This document shows positions 38,299-47,369 of a DNA stretch of 64,000 nucleotides, in pieces. A model generated the notes under the pieces. That model was given only the letters and a program-made list of their open reading frames with translations. It did no database searches and was not told the DNA's origin. Positions within the stretch are counted from its first letter, which is position 1; every line of letters begins with the position of its first letter. Source of the stretch: Streptomyces misionensis (GTDB lineage: Bacteria > Actinomycetota > Actinomycetes > Streptomycetales > Streptomycetaceae). The position numbers and the translations under genes are program-made. The stretch lies in the NCBI RefSeq assembly GCF_900104815.1, contig NZ_FNTD01000004.1:5596501-5660500 (forward strand), read 5' to 3'.

Positions 38299-38694
38299 GG
38301 ACAAGCGCTCCCATCCGCCGACGGTTCGCCGCTGTGCCGGATCGTGTGTGGCCCCCCGTGTCCGTGCGTGCGCACTTTCCACGTATGCCAGGTAACTGCG
38401 GCCGCGCGGCCCCGTCCAGGGGGCGTGGGGGATCGCTTGGGTGCACGGCACGGGTGTGGCGAGAATTCACATCCCGGCAACCCGGGTGGCCCTACGGTGT
38501 GCACGCCGGAGGACGGGCCGGTGCCGGGGAGTGCGGTCGCGCACGGTAACGTCGCGACCGTCACGGGCGCCGACCGAGGTGAGACGTGGCGTCAAGAGCG
38601 GCCGAATCGCCCCTTGCGCATCCGTCGACCATCGCCGCGACAGGGCGTACTGGGCGGATCGTAGTGCCGTCTACGCACCGGCTTGGGAGGAGCT
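38299..38694. other. Intergenic region between methyltransferase and SprT-like gene
   Basis: About 500 bases separate the two divergent genes. The first 400 contain no gene I can support. The end carries a strong Shine-Dalgarno before a 19-codon frame (separate entry) and AT-richer promoter-like sequence CAAATTATTTGGG around 38764-38776. Confidence 0.4.
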
Positions 38695-38754
38695 GTGAAG
38701 CTTCTCCGCAGATCAGCGCACCCGCCCTCGTCAGGACGCATCAGCGGCAACTGA
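38695..38754 (+). CDS. Possible 19-residue leader peptide
   Basis: A GTG at 38695 is preceded by GGGAGGAG at good distance and opens a frame of 19 codons (KLLRRSAHPPSSGRISGN after the start) ending TGA at 38754. It lies 46 bases before the SprT-like gene. The strong ribosome site is the only support; no composition or homology evidence. It may be chance. Confidence 0.3.
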   Translation: MKLLRRSAHPPSSGRISGN

Positions 38755-38800
38755 CGGGTACGTGCAAATTATTTGGGATGCCCCGGAATAGGAACACAGC

Positions 38801-39421
38801 GTGCCCTCCGCTCGTTGTCATTACGTGAGCACGACACAGACACCACCTGTTCTCGCCGCAGAGCTGGCACAGGCGTGGGCCGACATTCAGCGGTACCACC
38901 CCGAGCTGCCGGACCTTGCCGCGCCAGAGTCCTTGATCGGAGAGTCGTCGTCCGCGTGCGGGCACGAACTCTCCTTCGAACGGCTGCTCCATGAGGCAGT
39001 CCACGGCATCGCCGCCGCGCGCGGCGTCCGCGACACCTCCCGGGCCGGCCGCTACCACAACCGCCGGTTCCTCGCGATCGCCGAGGAGTTGGGCCTCGAC
39101 CACCCGGAGGAGCCGCATCCCAGCAGCGGCTTCTCGCTGGTCACGCTCAACCCCGAGGCGAAGCGGCGCTACCGCCCGACCATCGAACGCCTCCAGCGCG
39201 CCCTGAAGGCGCACTCGGCGGCGACGACGGAGGACACCTCCCGCACCTTCCGGGGCCCGGCCGCCCGGCACGGCTCCTCGGGCGGAGGCGTCCGCGTCAA
39301 GGCCGTCTGCGACTGCGGTCGCAACGTCCGCGTGGTCCCCTCGGTCCTCGCCCAGGCCCCCATCGTCTGCGGCGGCTGCGGCAAACCCTTCCGCATCCCC
39401 GAGATCGCCGGCGCGGCCTGA
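38801..39421 (+). CDS. SprT-like putative metalloprotease with C-terminal zinc ribbon
   Basis: 206 residues. HEAVH at 64-68 is a zinc-protease HExxH motif inside ELSFERLLHEAVHGIAAARG, and RYHNRRFLAIAEELGL about 20 residues on gives a third His in the context seen in SprT-family peptidases (H...F...A..LGL). The C terminus has paired cysteines, CDCGRNVRV and CGGCGKPF, a zinc ribbon. SprT/Spartan relatives cut DNA-protein crosslinks, but no such role is shown here. The GTG at 38801 has AGGA seven bases upstream; a GTG at 38825 (STTQTPPVLA) is a plausible shorter start of 198 residues. Single-gene unit. Confidence 0.72.
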   Translation: MPSARCHYVSTTQTPPVLAAELAQAWADIQRYHPELPDLAAPESLIGESSSACGHELSFERLLHEAVHGIAAARGVRDTSRAGRYHNRRFLAIAEELGLDHPEEPHPSSGFSLVTLNPEAKRRYRPTIERLQRALKAHSAATTEDTSRTFRGPAARHGSSGGGVRVKAVCDCGRNVRVVPSVLAQAPIVCGGCGKPFRIPEIAGAA

Positions 39422-39716
39422 CCCCGTCGGTCCCGGCATCTCGTGGGTGCCGGACCCCACACCACGACCCCCTCCCGCGTCCCGTCGGCAGCCCCAGGCC
39501 GGCGGGGCGCGGGGCCATGCGCGCGTGCCCGGCCGGGGCCCACCCCCGCGGCCGGGAGCGACCCGCCGGGTATGGCACAATGGCTAGCTGTACTCGACAG
39601 CCGCACAGGACCCCTCTCTCCTCCGGCTGACGCGTCCATCGGGCACTCGGGTACCGCAACCCCACGCGGCAGTCTCGCCGTGCCCTACCACGTCAAATCC
39701 AGGAGAACCCACTCCC
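39422..39716 (+). promoter_or_regulatory. Leader and promoter region of the rpsP operon
   Basis: 295 bases without a gene. GGGTATGGCACAATGG at about 39569-39584 is AT-rich and resembles an extended -10 (CACAAT at 39576-39581). The long leader ends in AGGAGA about ten bases before the rpsP GTG. Confidence 0.5.
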
Positions 39717-40136
39717 GTGGCAGTCAAGATCAAGCTGAAGCGTCTGGGCAAGATCCGTTCGCCTCACTACCGCATCGTCGTCGCCGACTCCCGTACCCGC
39801 CGTGACGGCCGGGCCATCGAGGAGATCGGCAAGTACCACCCGACCTACAACCCGTCGGTCATCGAGGTGGACGCCGAGCGTGTGGCGTACTGGCTCGGCG
39901 TCGGCGCCCAGCCGACCGAGCCCGTCCTCGCCATCCTGAAGAAGACCGGCGACTGGCAGAAGTTCAAGGGCGAGCCGGCTCCCGCGCCGCTGCTCGTCGC
40001 CGAGCCGAAGCCGGCCCGTCCGTCGTTCGAGGCCCTCGGCGGTGACGACGAGGCCAAGGGTGAGGCCATCACCCAGAAGAAGAAGGCTGAGAAGAAGGAC
40101 GAGGCCGCGGCTGAGTCCGAGTCGACCGAGGCCTGA
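39717..40136 (+). CDS. rpsP: 30S ribosomal protein S16
   Basis: 139 residues from [23 protein letters not shown] and [20 protein letters not shown] are the S16 core, about 85 residues. A further 50-residue tail rich in Lys, Ala and Glu ([20 protein letters not shown]) is typical of actinobacterial S16 and absent from E. coli. It helps 30S assembly. First gene of rpsP-khpA-rimM-trmD-rplS; the khpA ATG follows five bases on. Confidence 0.97.
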   Translation: MAVKIKLKRLGKIRSPHYRIVVADSRTRRDGRAIEEIGKYHPTYNPSVIEVDAERVAYWLGVGAQPTEPVLAILKKTGDWQKFKGEPAPAPLLVAEPKPARPSFEALGGDDEAKGEAITQKKKAEKKDEAAAESESTEA

Positions 40137-40141
40137 GCAGC

Positions 40142-40381
40142 ATGCTCGAAGAGGCGCTTGAGCACCTCGTGAAGGGCATCGTCGACAACCCTGACGATGT
40201 GCAGGTCGCCTCGCGCAACCTGCGCCGCGGGCGCGTGCTGGAGGTCCGGGTCCACCCCGACGACCTCGGCAAGGTGATCGGCCGCAACGGTCGTACCGCG
40301 CGCGCTCTGCGTACCGTCGTGGGCGCCATCGGCGGTCGCGGTGTCCGCGTCGACCTGGTCGACGTGGACAACGTCCGCTGA
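40142..40381 (+). CDS. khpA: KH-domain RNA-binding protein KhpA
   Basis: 79 residues with a type II KH fold: [20 protein letters not shown] contains the GxxG loop (GRNG) that grips single-stranded RNA. KhpA works with KhpB in Gram-positive bacteria on RNA metabolism and cell division. It lies between rpsP and rimM as in many Gram-positive genomes, suggesting a role in 30S maturation. Confidence 0.95.
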   Translation: MLEEALEHLVKGIVDNPDDVQVASRNLRRGRVLEVRVHPDDLGKVIGRNGRTARALRTVVGAIGGRGVRVDLVDVDNVR

Positions 40382-40485
40382 CGCTTCAAAGCAACCGGCT
40401 CGGGCCGGGGAGGGCCACTCGGCCGTCCCCGGCCCGCAGTCGTATGAGCAGGACACGCGCAGGAGATGACAGGAGAATTGGACAG

Positions 40486-41058
40486 GTGCAGCTGGTAGTC
40501 GCACGGGTCGGCCGTGCCCATGGCATCAAGGGCGAGGTCACCGTCGAGGTACGTACCGACGAGCCGGAGCTGAGACTCGCCCCCGGCGCCGTACTCGCCA
40601 CGGATCCCGCCTCCGCGGGACCGCTGACCATCGAGACGGGCCGCGTCCACAGCGGCCGTCTGCTCCTGCGCTTCGAGGGCGTCACCGACCGCAACGGCGC
40701 CGAGGCCCTGCGCAACACCCTGCTGATCGCCGAGGTGGACCCGGAGGAGCTGCCCGAGGGCGAGGACGAGTACTACGACCACCAGCTCATGGACCTCGAC
40801 GTGGTCACCGAGGACGGCACGGAGGTCGGCCGGATCACCGAGATCTCGCACCTGCCCTCGCAGGACCTGTTCATCGTCGAGCGCCCGGACGGCACCGAGG
40901 TCATGATCCCCTTCGTGGAGGAGATCGTCACCGAGATCGACCTGGAGGAGCAGCGGGCCGTCATCACGCCCCCGCCCGGTCTGATCGACGACCGCGCCGA
41001 GATCGCGTCGAGCCGCGAGCCGGCGGACGAGCCCGGCGCGCCGGGGGACGAGTCGTAA
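40486..41058 (+). CDS. rimM: Ribosome maturation factor RimM
   Basis: 190 residues. [20 protein letters not shown] is the RimM N-terminal barrel, and [20 protein letters not shown] to [20 protein letters not shown] the PRC-barrel domain. It binds S19 and helps 16S processing. GTG 40486 is chosen since AGGAG stands about nine bases upstream; ATG 40444 is in frame but lacks a site and would add 14 residues. Its stop TAA overlaps the trmD ATG (TAATG). Confidence 0.95.
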   Translation: MQLVVARVGRAHGIKGEVTVEVRTDEPELRLAPGAVLATDPASAGPLTIETGRVHSGRLLLRFEGVTDRNGAEALRNTLLIAEVDPEELPEGEDEYYDHQLMDLDVVTEDGTEVGRITEISHLPSQDLFIVERPDGTEVMIPFVEEIVTEIDLEEQRAVITPPPGLIDDRAEIASSREPADEPGAPGDES

Positions 41059-41891
41059 TGCGCCTCGACGTCGTCACGATCTTCCCCGAGTACCTCGACC
41101 CCCTGAACGTCTCCCTCGTCGGCAAGGCCCGGCACCGCGGACAGCTCGCGGTACACGTCCACGACCTGCGGGGATGGACGTACGACCGGCACAACACGGT
41201 CGACGACACGCCGTACGGCGGCGGCCCCGGCATGGTCATGAAGACCGAGCCCTGGGGCGACGCCCTGGACACCGTCCTCGCCGACGGCTACGAGAGCGGC
41301 GCCCACGCGCCCGCGCTGATCGTGCCCACCCCCAGCGGCCGTCCCTTCACCCAGGAACTGGCCGTGGAACTCTCCGAGCGGCCCTGGCTGATCTTCACCC
41401 CGGCCCGCTACGAGGGCATCGACCGGCGGGTCTTCGACGAGTACGCCACCCGGATGCCCGTCTACGAGGTCTCCATCGGCGACTACGTGCTGGCCGGCGG
41501 TGAGGCGGCCGTCCTCGTCATGACCGAGGCCGTCGCCCGGCTGCTGCCCGGTGTCCTCGGCAACGCCGAGTCCCACCGTGACGACTCCTTCGCCCCCGGC
41601 GCCATGGCCAACCTGCTGGAAGGCCCCGTCTACACCAAGCCGCCCGTCTGGCGCGACCGCGACATCCCCGACGTGCTGCTCAGCGGCCACCATGGGAAGA
41701 TCGCCCGCTGGCGCCGCGACGAGGCTTTGCGGCGCACCACCCTCAACCGGCCCGACCTGATCGAACGCTGCGATCCCAAGGCGTTCGACAAGAAGGACCG
41801 CGAGATGCTGTCCATCCTGGGCTGGGAACCGGACCCCGACGGCCACCCGTACGGCCGATTTTGGCGCCGGGCCGGCGGCATGGAAGAATAG
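41058..41891 (+). CDS. trmD: tRNA (guanine37-N1)-methyltransferase
   Basis: 277 residues of the SPOUT knot class. [20 protein letters not shown] start, DDTPYGGGPGMVMKTEPW and FTPARYEGIDRRVFDEYATR plus YEVSIGDYVLAGGEAAVLVM form the SAM-binding knot. It makes m1G37, preventing +1 frameshifts at proline codons. Translationally coupled to rimM by TAATG overlap. A C-terminal stretch after about 240 is a little longer than in E. coli (255 residues). Confidence 0.96.
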   Translation: MRLDVVTIFPEYLDPLNVSLVGKARHRGQLAVHVHDLRGWTYDRHNTVDDTPYGGGPGMVMKTEPWGDALDTVLADGYESGAHAPALIVPTPSGRPFTQELAVELSERPWLIFTPARYEGIDRRVFDEYATRMPVYEVSIGDYVLAGGEAAVLVMTEAVARLLPGVLGNAESHRDDSFAPGAMANLLEGPVYTKPPVWRDRDIPDVLLSGHHGKIARWRRDEALRRTTLNRPDLIERCDPKAFDKKDREMLSILGWEPDPDGHPYGRFWRRAGGMEE

Positions 41892-42024
41892 GCCGCTGTT
41901 GTGCGTCCGCCCGGCGTGCGCCCCTGCCACAGGGGGACACGACGCGCGTCCGGCCCGCACGACGACTTCCTGTACATCCTCCTCCCGTTGATGACCTGTG
42001 GCATCAGCGAAGAAAGCAGACGAA

Positions 42025-42375
42025 ATGTCTCACCTGCTCGACACCGTCGACGCCGCGTCGCTGCGCAGCGACATCCCGGCCTTCCGCCCGGGTGACACCG
42101 TCAACGTGCACGTCCGCGTCATCGAGGGCAACCGCTCCCGTGTGCAGCAGTTCAAGGGCGTGGTGATCCGTCGCCAGGGCTCCGGTGTCCGCGAGACCTT
42201 CACGGTCCGCAAGGTCTCGTTCTCCGTCGGCGTCGAGCGCACCTTCCCGGTGCACACCCCGATCGTCGAGAAGATCGAGCTGGTCACCCGTGGTGACGTG
42301 CGCCGCGCCAAGCTGTACTACCTCCGTGAGCTGCGCGGCAAGGCCGCGAAGATCAAGGAGAAGCGCGAGAGCTGA
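42025..42375 (+). CDS. rplS: 50S ribosomal protein L19
   Basis: 116 residues: [20 protein letters not shown], then [20 protein letters not shown] and [20 protein letters not shown], the L19 signature end. It sits at the 30S-50S interface. The frame is open to 41998 but the L19 N terminus fixes ATG 42025. The 133-base gap after trmD suggests a leader or an extra promoter. Confidence 0.97.
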   Translation: MSHLLDTVDAASLRSDIPAFRPGDTVNVHVRVIEGNRSRVQQFKGVVIRRQGSGVRETFTVRKVSFSVGVERTFPVHTPIVEKIELVTRGDVRRAKLYYLRELRGKAAKIKEKRES

Positions 42376-42420
42376 GCGCTTCCCCGGAGTCACAGCGGGG
42401 ACGGATAACATCTCGCCCCG

Positions 42421-43119
42421 ATGGACACCGAAGCACAGCCGACGGAACGCGACCGCACCTCCCTCCCGGAATCCCCGGGTCCGGAGGAGCGGTCGCGTTC
42501 CTCGTTGCCGACGCGGATCGCCGAGTGGCTGCCCGGCGGCCGTGTCACCCTCACCCTCTTCGCCTGCCTGGCGTTCCTGCTCCTGCTGAGCACCTTCGTG
42601 GTGCAGCCCTTCCAGATCCCCAGCGGATCCATGGAGCAGGGGCTGCGGATCGGCGACCGCGTCCTCGTCAACAAGCTCGTCTACCGTTTCGGTGCCGGTC
42701 CCGGCCGCGGGGACGTGATTGTGTTCGACGGAACCGGGTATTTCGGGGACGGCGACTACATCAAACGCGTCGTCGGGGTGGGCGGCGACCACGTGGTCTG
42801 CTGCACCAAGCAGGGGAGGATCGAGGTGAACGGCCGCGCGGTCGACGAGTCGGCGTTCCTCTACCCCGGGGACAGCGCCTCCAGCGTGCCCTTCGACATC
42901 GTGGTGCCGCCCGGCACCCTCTTCGTCCTCGGTGACCACCGCAGCGACTCCAGCGACTCCCGCGACCACCTCGGCTCGCCCGGCGGCGGCATGATCCCCG
43001 TCGGCGACGTCATCGGCCGGGCCGACTGGATCATCTGGCCGTACCGCCACTGGACCCATCTGACCCGGCCGTCCGCCTACGCGCGCGTGCCCGCCGCGGC
43101 GGGTGGCGCCCATGGGTAG
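42421..43119 (+). CDS. sipW: Type I signal peptidase SipW
   Basis: 232 residues. One N-terminal helix (LFACLAFLLLLSTFVV) precedes IPSGSMEQ with catalytic Ser70 and DYIKRVVGVGGDHV with general-base Lys115; GDHRSDSSDSRD is box E. There is no C-terminal membrane helix, matching S. lividans SipW. It cleaves signal peptides on the outer face of the membrane. TAACAT lies nine bases before the ATG and no Shine-Dalgarno is present, so it may be nearly leaderless. Its end overlaps sipX by eight bases. First of four adjacent paralogues. Confidence 0.93.
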   Translation: MDTEAQPTERDRTSLPESPGPEERSRSSLPTRIAEWLPGGRVTLTLFACLAFLLLLSTFVVQPFQIPSGSMEQGLRIGDRVLVNKLVYRFGAGPGRGDVIVFDGTGYFGDGDYIKRVVGVGGDHVVCCTKQGRIEVNGRAVDESAFLYPGDSASSVPFDIVVPPGTLFVLGDHRSDSSDSRDHLGSPGGGMIPVGDVIGRADWIIWPYRHWTHLTRPSAYARVPAAAGGAHG

Positions 43120-44257
43120 CCGCGCCAGACCGCGTGCCGGGTCCGGTGCCCCCGCCGGCCGCCGGCGGCCCGCCGGGGGCCGCGCGTCCGCGTCCGGCGG
43201 GACCCGCCGCACCTCGGCGCCCGGCGGCCGCAGCCGCGCCGAACGGCGCAAGCTCCAGCGCAAGGTCAAACGCAAGCGCAGGCGCTCGGCCGTGCGGGAG
43301 ATCCCCCTTCTGGTGGGGGTCGCGGTCCTCATCGCCCTGGTGCTGAAGACCTTCCTCGTCCAGGCGTTCGTGATCCCGTCCGGCTCCATGGAGCAGACGA
43401 TCCGGATCGGCGACCGCGTCCTGGTCGACAAGCTCACCCCCTGGTTCGGCGCCGAGCCGCACCGCGGGGACGTCGTGGTCTTCCGGGACCCGGGCGGCTG
43501 GCTGGACGGCGAACAGTCCACGACCACGTCCGACCCGGTCGTCCTCAAACAGCTCAAGGAGGGCCTGAGCTTCATCGGGCTGCTCCCGTCCGACAATGAG
43601 AAAGACCTGATCAAACGGGTCATCGGGGTCGGCGGCGACCATGTGAAGTGCTGCGACGCCAAGGGCCGCGTCACGGTCAACGGCGTCCCGCTCGACGAGA
43701 AGGACTACCTCTACCCGGGCAACGCGCCCTCCGCCACGCCCTTCGACGTCACCGTCCCCAAGGGCCGGCTGTGGGTGATGGGCGACCACCGCGCCTACTC
43801 CGCGGACTCCCGCTTCCACCGGGACTCCCCGTTCGGCGGAACGGTCTCGGTGGATTCGGTGGTCGGCCGGGCCATGTGGATCGGCTGGCCGGTCGGCCAC
43901 TGGACGCGCCTGGAGGAACCTAAAACCTTTGCAAGCGTTGGCCGGGCCGGGGCGGGGACCGCTGCGGCCCAGCCCCCGTCGCATAGGGTTGACCACGAGA
44001 ATCCGAACGGAATGACCCGGCTCCCGACCCCTGCGGAACTCCCGCTCGTTATGGGAGTGGTGGGCCTGCGCCGTCTGTGGCGCGGGCGGCGGCACGGAGT
44101 AAGGAGTTGGCGTGGGGGATGTGGCGGTTGGCGCACGGTCGGGACACGACGGCGAGGAGCACCGCGGAAACCCCGCGGAGGCGAACGGCTCGGACTCGGA
44201 CGGCGCCATGACCACCGGGAACGACACGACGGCGGGAGACGACGGCATGCCGCGTGA
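43112..44257 (+). CDS. sipX: Type I signal peptidase SipX with unusual C-terminal extension
   Basis: 381 residues. A very basic N terminus (ERRKLQRKVKRKRRR) precedes one helix, catalytic Ser92 in IPSGSMEQ and Lys168 in DLIKRVIGVGGDHV; GDHRAYSADSRF is box E. The last 50 or so residues (RRRGAPRKPRGGERLGLGRR and on) are arginine-rich and read in the alternative frame over the start of sipY, an overlap of 146 bases. S. lividans SipX is about 320 residues as I recall, so the tail may be a lost stop or a frameshift. Other parts of the enzyme look intact. Confidence 0.85.
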   Translation: MGSRARPRAGSGAPAGRRRPAGGRASASGGTRRTSAPGGRSRAERRKLQRKVKRKRRRSAVREIPLLVGVAVLIALVLKTFLVQAFVIPSGSMEQTIRIGDRVLVDKLTPWFGAEPHRGDVVVFRDPGGWLDGEQSTTTSDPVVLKQLKEGLSFIGLLPSDNEKDLIKRVIGVGGDHVKCCDAKGRVTVNGVPLDEKDYLYPGNAPSATPFDVTVPKGRLWVMGDHRAYSADSRFHRDSPFGGTVSVDSVVGRAMWIGWPVGHWTRLEEPKTFASVGRAGAGTAAAQPPSHRVDHENPNGMTRLPTPAELPLVMGVVGLRRLWRGRRHGVRSWRGGCGGWRTVGTRRRGAPRKPRGGERLGLGRRHDHRERHDGGRRRHAA

Positions 44258-45110
44258 CGAACCGGGCGCCGGTGCGGGCGAGTCCGCGCCGCCGCCCAGG
44301 CCGCGCTCCTTCTGGAAGGAGCTGCCGATCCTGATCGTCATCGCGCTGGTCCTCGCGCTGCTGATCAAGACGTTCCTGGTGCAGGCGTTCTCGATCCCCT
44401 CGGCCTCCATGGAGAACACCCTCCAGGTGGGCGACCGGGTGCTGGTCGACAAGCTGACCCCCTGGTTCGGATCCAAGCCCGAGCGCGGCGAGGTCGTCGT
44501 CTTCCACGACCCCGACAACTGGCTGGAGGGCGAGCCCGCGCCGAACCCGAACGCGGTGCAGAAGGTCCTCAGCTGGATCGGGCTGATGCCGTCGGCCAAT
44601 GAGAAGGACCTGATCAAGCGGGTCATCGGCGTCGGCGGCGACACCATCGAGTGCAAGAACTCGGGCCCGCTGCTGGTCAACGGCAAGGCGCTGAACGAGC
44701 CGTACGTCTACCCCGGCAACACGCCGTGCAGCCTGGACGACCAGGGCGGCCAGTTCAAGGTGAAGGTCCCCAAGGGCTTCATCTGGGTGATGGGCGACCA
44801 CCGCCAGAACTCCCGCGACTCGCGCTACAACCAGAACGACCGCAACCACGGCTTCGTGCCCGTGGACAAGGTCGTCGGCCGCGCCATCGTCAAGGCCTGG
44901 CCCATCAACCGCTGGGGCACCCTGCCCGTCCCGGACACCTTCGACCAGCCCGGCCTGAACAACCAGCAGGCATCCTCGGCCGCCTCCCTGACGGTCGCTC
45001 CCGAGGGCGTCGCCGTCGCGGCCGTCGCGCCGGTCGTGATCTGGCGGCGCCGGCGTGCGGACCGGCTGCGGTCCGACGCCCTGTCCAAGGCGACGAGCGG
45101 ACAGCGCTGA
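44112..45110 (+). CDS. sipY: Type I signal peptidase SipY
   Basis: 332 residues from GTG 44112 with AGGAG six bases upstream. A polar, acidic 65-residue N terminus, helix LPILIVIALVLALLIKTFLV, catalytic Ser99 in IPSASMEN and Lys169 in DLIKRVIGVGGDTI. Near the C terminus VAVAAVAPVVIW then RRRRADRL is a second membrane helix with basic stop. SipY is the major signal peptidase in S. lividans. It starts within the sipX tail. Confidence 0.93.
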   Translation: MGDVAVGARSGHDGEEHRGNPAEANGSDSDGAMTTGNDTTAGDDGMPRDEPGAGAGESAPPPRPRSFWKELPILIVIALVLALLIKTFLVQAFSIPSASMENTLQVGDRVLVDKLTPWFGSKPERGEVVVFHDPDNWLEGEPAPNPNAVQKVLSWIGLMPSANEKDLIKRVIGVGGDTIECKNSGPLLVNGKALNEPYVYPGNTPCSLDDQGGQFKVKVPKGFIWVMGDHRQNSRDSRYNQNDRNHGFVPVDKVVGRAIVKAWPINRWGTLPVPDTFDQPGLNNQQASSAASLTVAPEGVAVAAVAPVVIWRRRRADRLRSDALSKATSGQR

Positions 45111-45221
45111 ACCCGTCGCCGCCCTGGACCCGGCCCCCGTGTGAAGCTCCGGGAAAGCTCTGCCCCGGCTGGTGAAGGAGGGGCTGACCTCGCTCGGTAC
45201 CGACAGGTAGGGTGCGGGTCC

Positions 45222-46007
45222 ATGGGTGGCGAGAGTACGACGCGTACGGCCCCGCACAGCGGTGGCACCGGGACGGCACCGGTCGGCGGCAGCCGGCTCG
45301 GGCAGCGGCTGTCCGGGGTGGCCGTGGCCCTGGGCCTGGTGCTCTTCCTCGGCGGCTTCGGCTGGGCGGCCGTCGCCTATCGGCCCTACACCGTGCCCAC
45401 CAGCTCCATGACCCCCACCATCGACGCCGGCGACCGCGTGCTCGCCGAGCGCGTGGACGGCGGCGAGGTGCGCCGCGGCGACGTGGTCGTCTTCCGCGAC
45501 AACAGCTGGGTCACCGGCTCCCTCGTGGTCAAGCGCGTGGTGGCGGTCGGCGGCGACACCGTCTCCTGCTGCACGGACGGCAAGCTGACCGTCAACGGCA
45601 AGCAGATCCAGGAGCCGTACCTGCCCAAGGGGAGTCTGGCCGAGAACCAGAACTTCCCGACCGTGACCGTCCCCCGCGGCCGCCTCTTCCTGCTCGGCGA
45701 CGAACGCCAGGGCTCCCTGGACTCCACCGCCCACCTCACGGACGCCGCCAAGGGCACCGTCGCCGCCGACGCGGTGAAGGCCCGCGTGGACGCCGTCGTG
45801 TGGCCCTGGAAGGGCATGCTGGGCCGCCCCACCGGCTTCGAGGCGCTCGGCCCCCTCTCCCAGCCGGGCCCGCTGCGCACCATCGGGCTGCTGATCGTCG
45901 CCGGCGCCGTCCTGGTCCTCGGCGGCGGCGCCTACGGCCCGATCGCCAAGCGCGCGGGCCGCTCCAGGGCCCGCGCCACCGGCACGGAGGCGGCCGGTGT
46001 CCGCTGA
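45222..46007 (+). CDS. sipZ: Type I signal peptidase SipZ
   Basis: 261 residues from ATG 45222 (MGGESTTRT). Helix VAVALGLVLFLGGFGWAAVA, catalytic Ser62 in VPTSSMTPT and Lys104 in LVVKRVVAVGGDTV, box E GDERQGSLDSTAH, and a C-terminal helix (IGLLIVAGAVLVLGGGAYG). In S. lividans sipZ begins a second operon with the genes after it; here a 111-base gap after sipY and an 11-base overlap with the Nudix gene fit that. It is the most divergent of the four. Confidence 0.92.
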   Translation: MGGESTTRTAPHSGGTGTAPVGGSRLGQRLSGVAVALGLVLFLGGFGWAAVAYRPYTVPTSSMTPTIDAGDRVLAERVDGGEVRRGDVVVFRDNSWVTGSLVVKRVVAVGGDTVSCCTDGKLTVNGKQIQEPYLPKGSLAENQNFPTVTVPRGRLFLLGDERQGSLDSTAHLTDAAKGTVAADAVKARVDAVVWPWKGMLGRPTGFEALGPLSQPGPLRTIGLLIVAGAVLVLGGGAYGPIAKRAGRSRARATGTEAAGVR

Positions 46008-46515
46008 GACCGCGGCCGGGCAGCCCTACGAGGGCGGCCTGCGCAAGGTCGCCCGCGTGGTCCTCCTCGACCCCCACGACCGCATCCTCCTGCTGCACGG
46101 CCACGAGCCCGACGACCCCGCCGACGACTGGTGGTTCACCCCCGGCGGCGGCGTGGAGGGCGCCGAGACCCGAGCCGAGGCGGCGCTGCGGGAACTCGCC
46201 GAGGAGACCGGCATCACCGAGGTCGAGCTGGGCCCGGTGCTGTGGCGGCGCCGCTGCTCCTTCCCGTTCGCGGGCCGCCGCTGGGACCAGGACGAGTGGT
46301 ACTACCTGGCCCGCACCACCCAGACCGCGACCGCGGCGACGGGCCTGACCGAACTGGAGCGGCGCAGCGTCGTCGGAGCGCGTTGGTGGACGTGCCGGGA
46401 ACTGACCCGGGCACATGAGACGGTGTATCCGACCAGACTCGCCGAGCTGCTGCGCACGCTGCTCGACGAGGGTCCCCCGGCCGGCCCCGTGACCCTTGAC
46501 ACCGAAATCGTCTGA
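45997..46515 (+). CDS. Nudix hydrolase
   Basis: 172 residues from GTG overlapping the sipZ end by 11 bases. The full Nudix box, G-x5-E-x7-REUxEExGU, spans residues 51-73, with RELAEETGI at its end. It should hydrolyse a nucleoside diphosphate linked to another group; substrate unknown. No housekeeping reason links it to signal peptidases, but the sip-Nudix order is conserved in Streptomyces. Confidence 0.9.
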   Translation: MSAETAAGQPYEGGLRKVARVVLLDPHDRILLLHGHEPDDPADDWWFTPGGGVEGAETRAEAALRELAEETGITEVELGPVLWRRRCSFPFAGRRWDQDEWYYLARTTQTATAATGLTELERRSVVGARWWTCRELTRAHETVYPTRLAELLRTLLDEGPPAGPVTLDTEIV

Positions 46516-46571
46516 GGGCCGGTGGAACTGGCGCACAATGGGGGGATCGCACGGCTGAAGGGGAACATGCC

Positions 46572-46880
46572 ATGAGCGCCGAGGACCTCGAGAAGTACGA
46601 GACCGAGATGGAGCTGAAGCTCTACCGGGAGTACCGAGATGTCGTCGGTCTCTTCAAATTCGTGATCGAGACGGAACGGCGCTTCTACCTCACCAACGAC
46701 TACGAGATGCAGGTGCACTCGGTCCAGGGCGAGGTCTTCTTCGAGGTGTCGATGGCGGACGCCTGGGTCTGGGACATGTACCGGCCGGCCCGCTTCGTCA
46801 AGCAGGTGCGCGTGCTCACGTTCAAGGACGTGAACATCGAGGAGCTGAACAAGAGCGACCTGGAACTCCCGGGCGGCTGA
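46572..46880 (+). CDS. DUF2469 family protein
   Basis: 102 residues, acidic and aromatic: DLEKYETEMELKLYREYRDV, YLTNDYEMQVHSVQGEVFFE and VWDMYRPARFVKQVRVLTFK. It is the actinobacterial DUF2469 family, found between lepB or rnhB and yraN in mycobacteria too. No catalytic motif is apparent. Conservation in a compact cluster suggests a core function. Confidence 0.9.
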   Translation: MSAEDLEKYETEMELKLYREYRDVVGLFKFVIETERRFYLTNDYEMQVHSVQGEVFFEVSMADAWVWDMYRPARFVKQVRVLTFKDVNIEELNKSDLELPGG

Positions 46881-47006
46881 TGACCTGCGGCTTCTCCTCC
46901 CGTCACCCGTCGGGGTGAGGGAGTTTTCCACAACCGCCCGGTGGTCCACCAAGATCCACTCGCCGGGCCGGGATGCGTGACCGTTGGCGCCGGAGGTGGT
47001 GCCGAC

Positions 47007-47369
47007 ATGAACGCACGCGAAGCGATCGGCAGGTACGGAGAGAACCTGGCCGCCCGCCGGCTGACCGAGGCCGGGATGACGGTCCTGGCGCGCAACTGGC
47101 GCGCCGGCCGCAGGGGCGAGATCGACATCGTGGCACGGGACGGCGAGGTCCTGGTCGTCTGCGAGGTCAAGACCCGCGCGGGCGGCCGCTACGAACATCC
47201 CATGGCCGCGGTGACCCCCGAGAAGGCCGCCAGACTGCGCGACCTCGCCGAACGCTGGATCCACGCCCACGGCGGGGCCCCACCGGGAGGCGTCCGCATC
47301 GACCTGGTCGGCGTCCTCGTCCCCGGCCGCGGCGCACCCCTGGTCGAGCACGCCCGGGGGGTGGCCTGA
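47007..47369 (+). CDS. YraN/UPF0102 putative endonuclease-fold protein
   Basis: 120 residues from ATG with GGAGGTGG nine bases upstream. [17 protein letters not shown] and [20 protein letters not shown] plus [15 protein letters not shown] show the PD-(D/E)xK-type acidic residues with E-V-K. Family members resemble Holliday junction or restriction-type nucleases; activity is unproven. The stop is immediately followed by the YifB ATG, so the two are coupled. Confidence 0.9.
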   Translation: MNAREAIGRYGENLAARRLTEAGMTVLARNWRAGRRGEIDIVARDGEVLVVCEVKTRAGGRYEHPMAAVTPEKAARLRDLAERWIHAHGGAPPGGVRIDLVGVLVPGRGAPLVEHARGVA

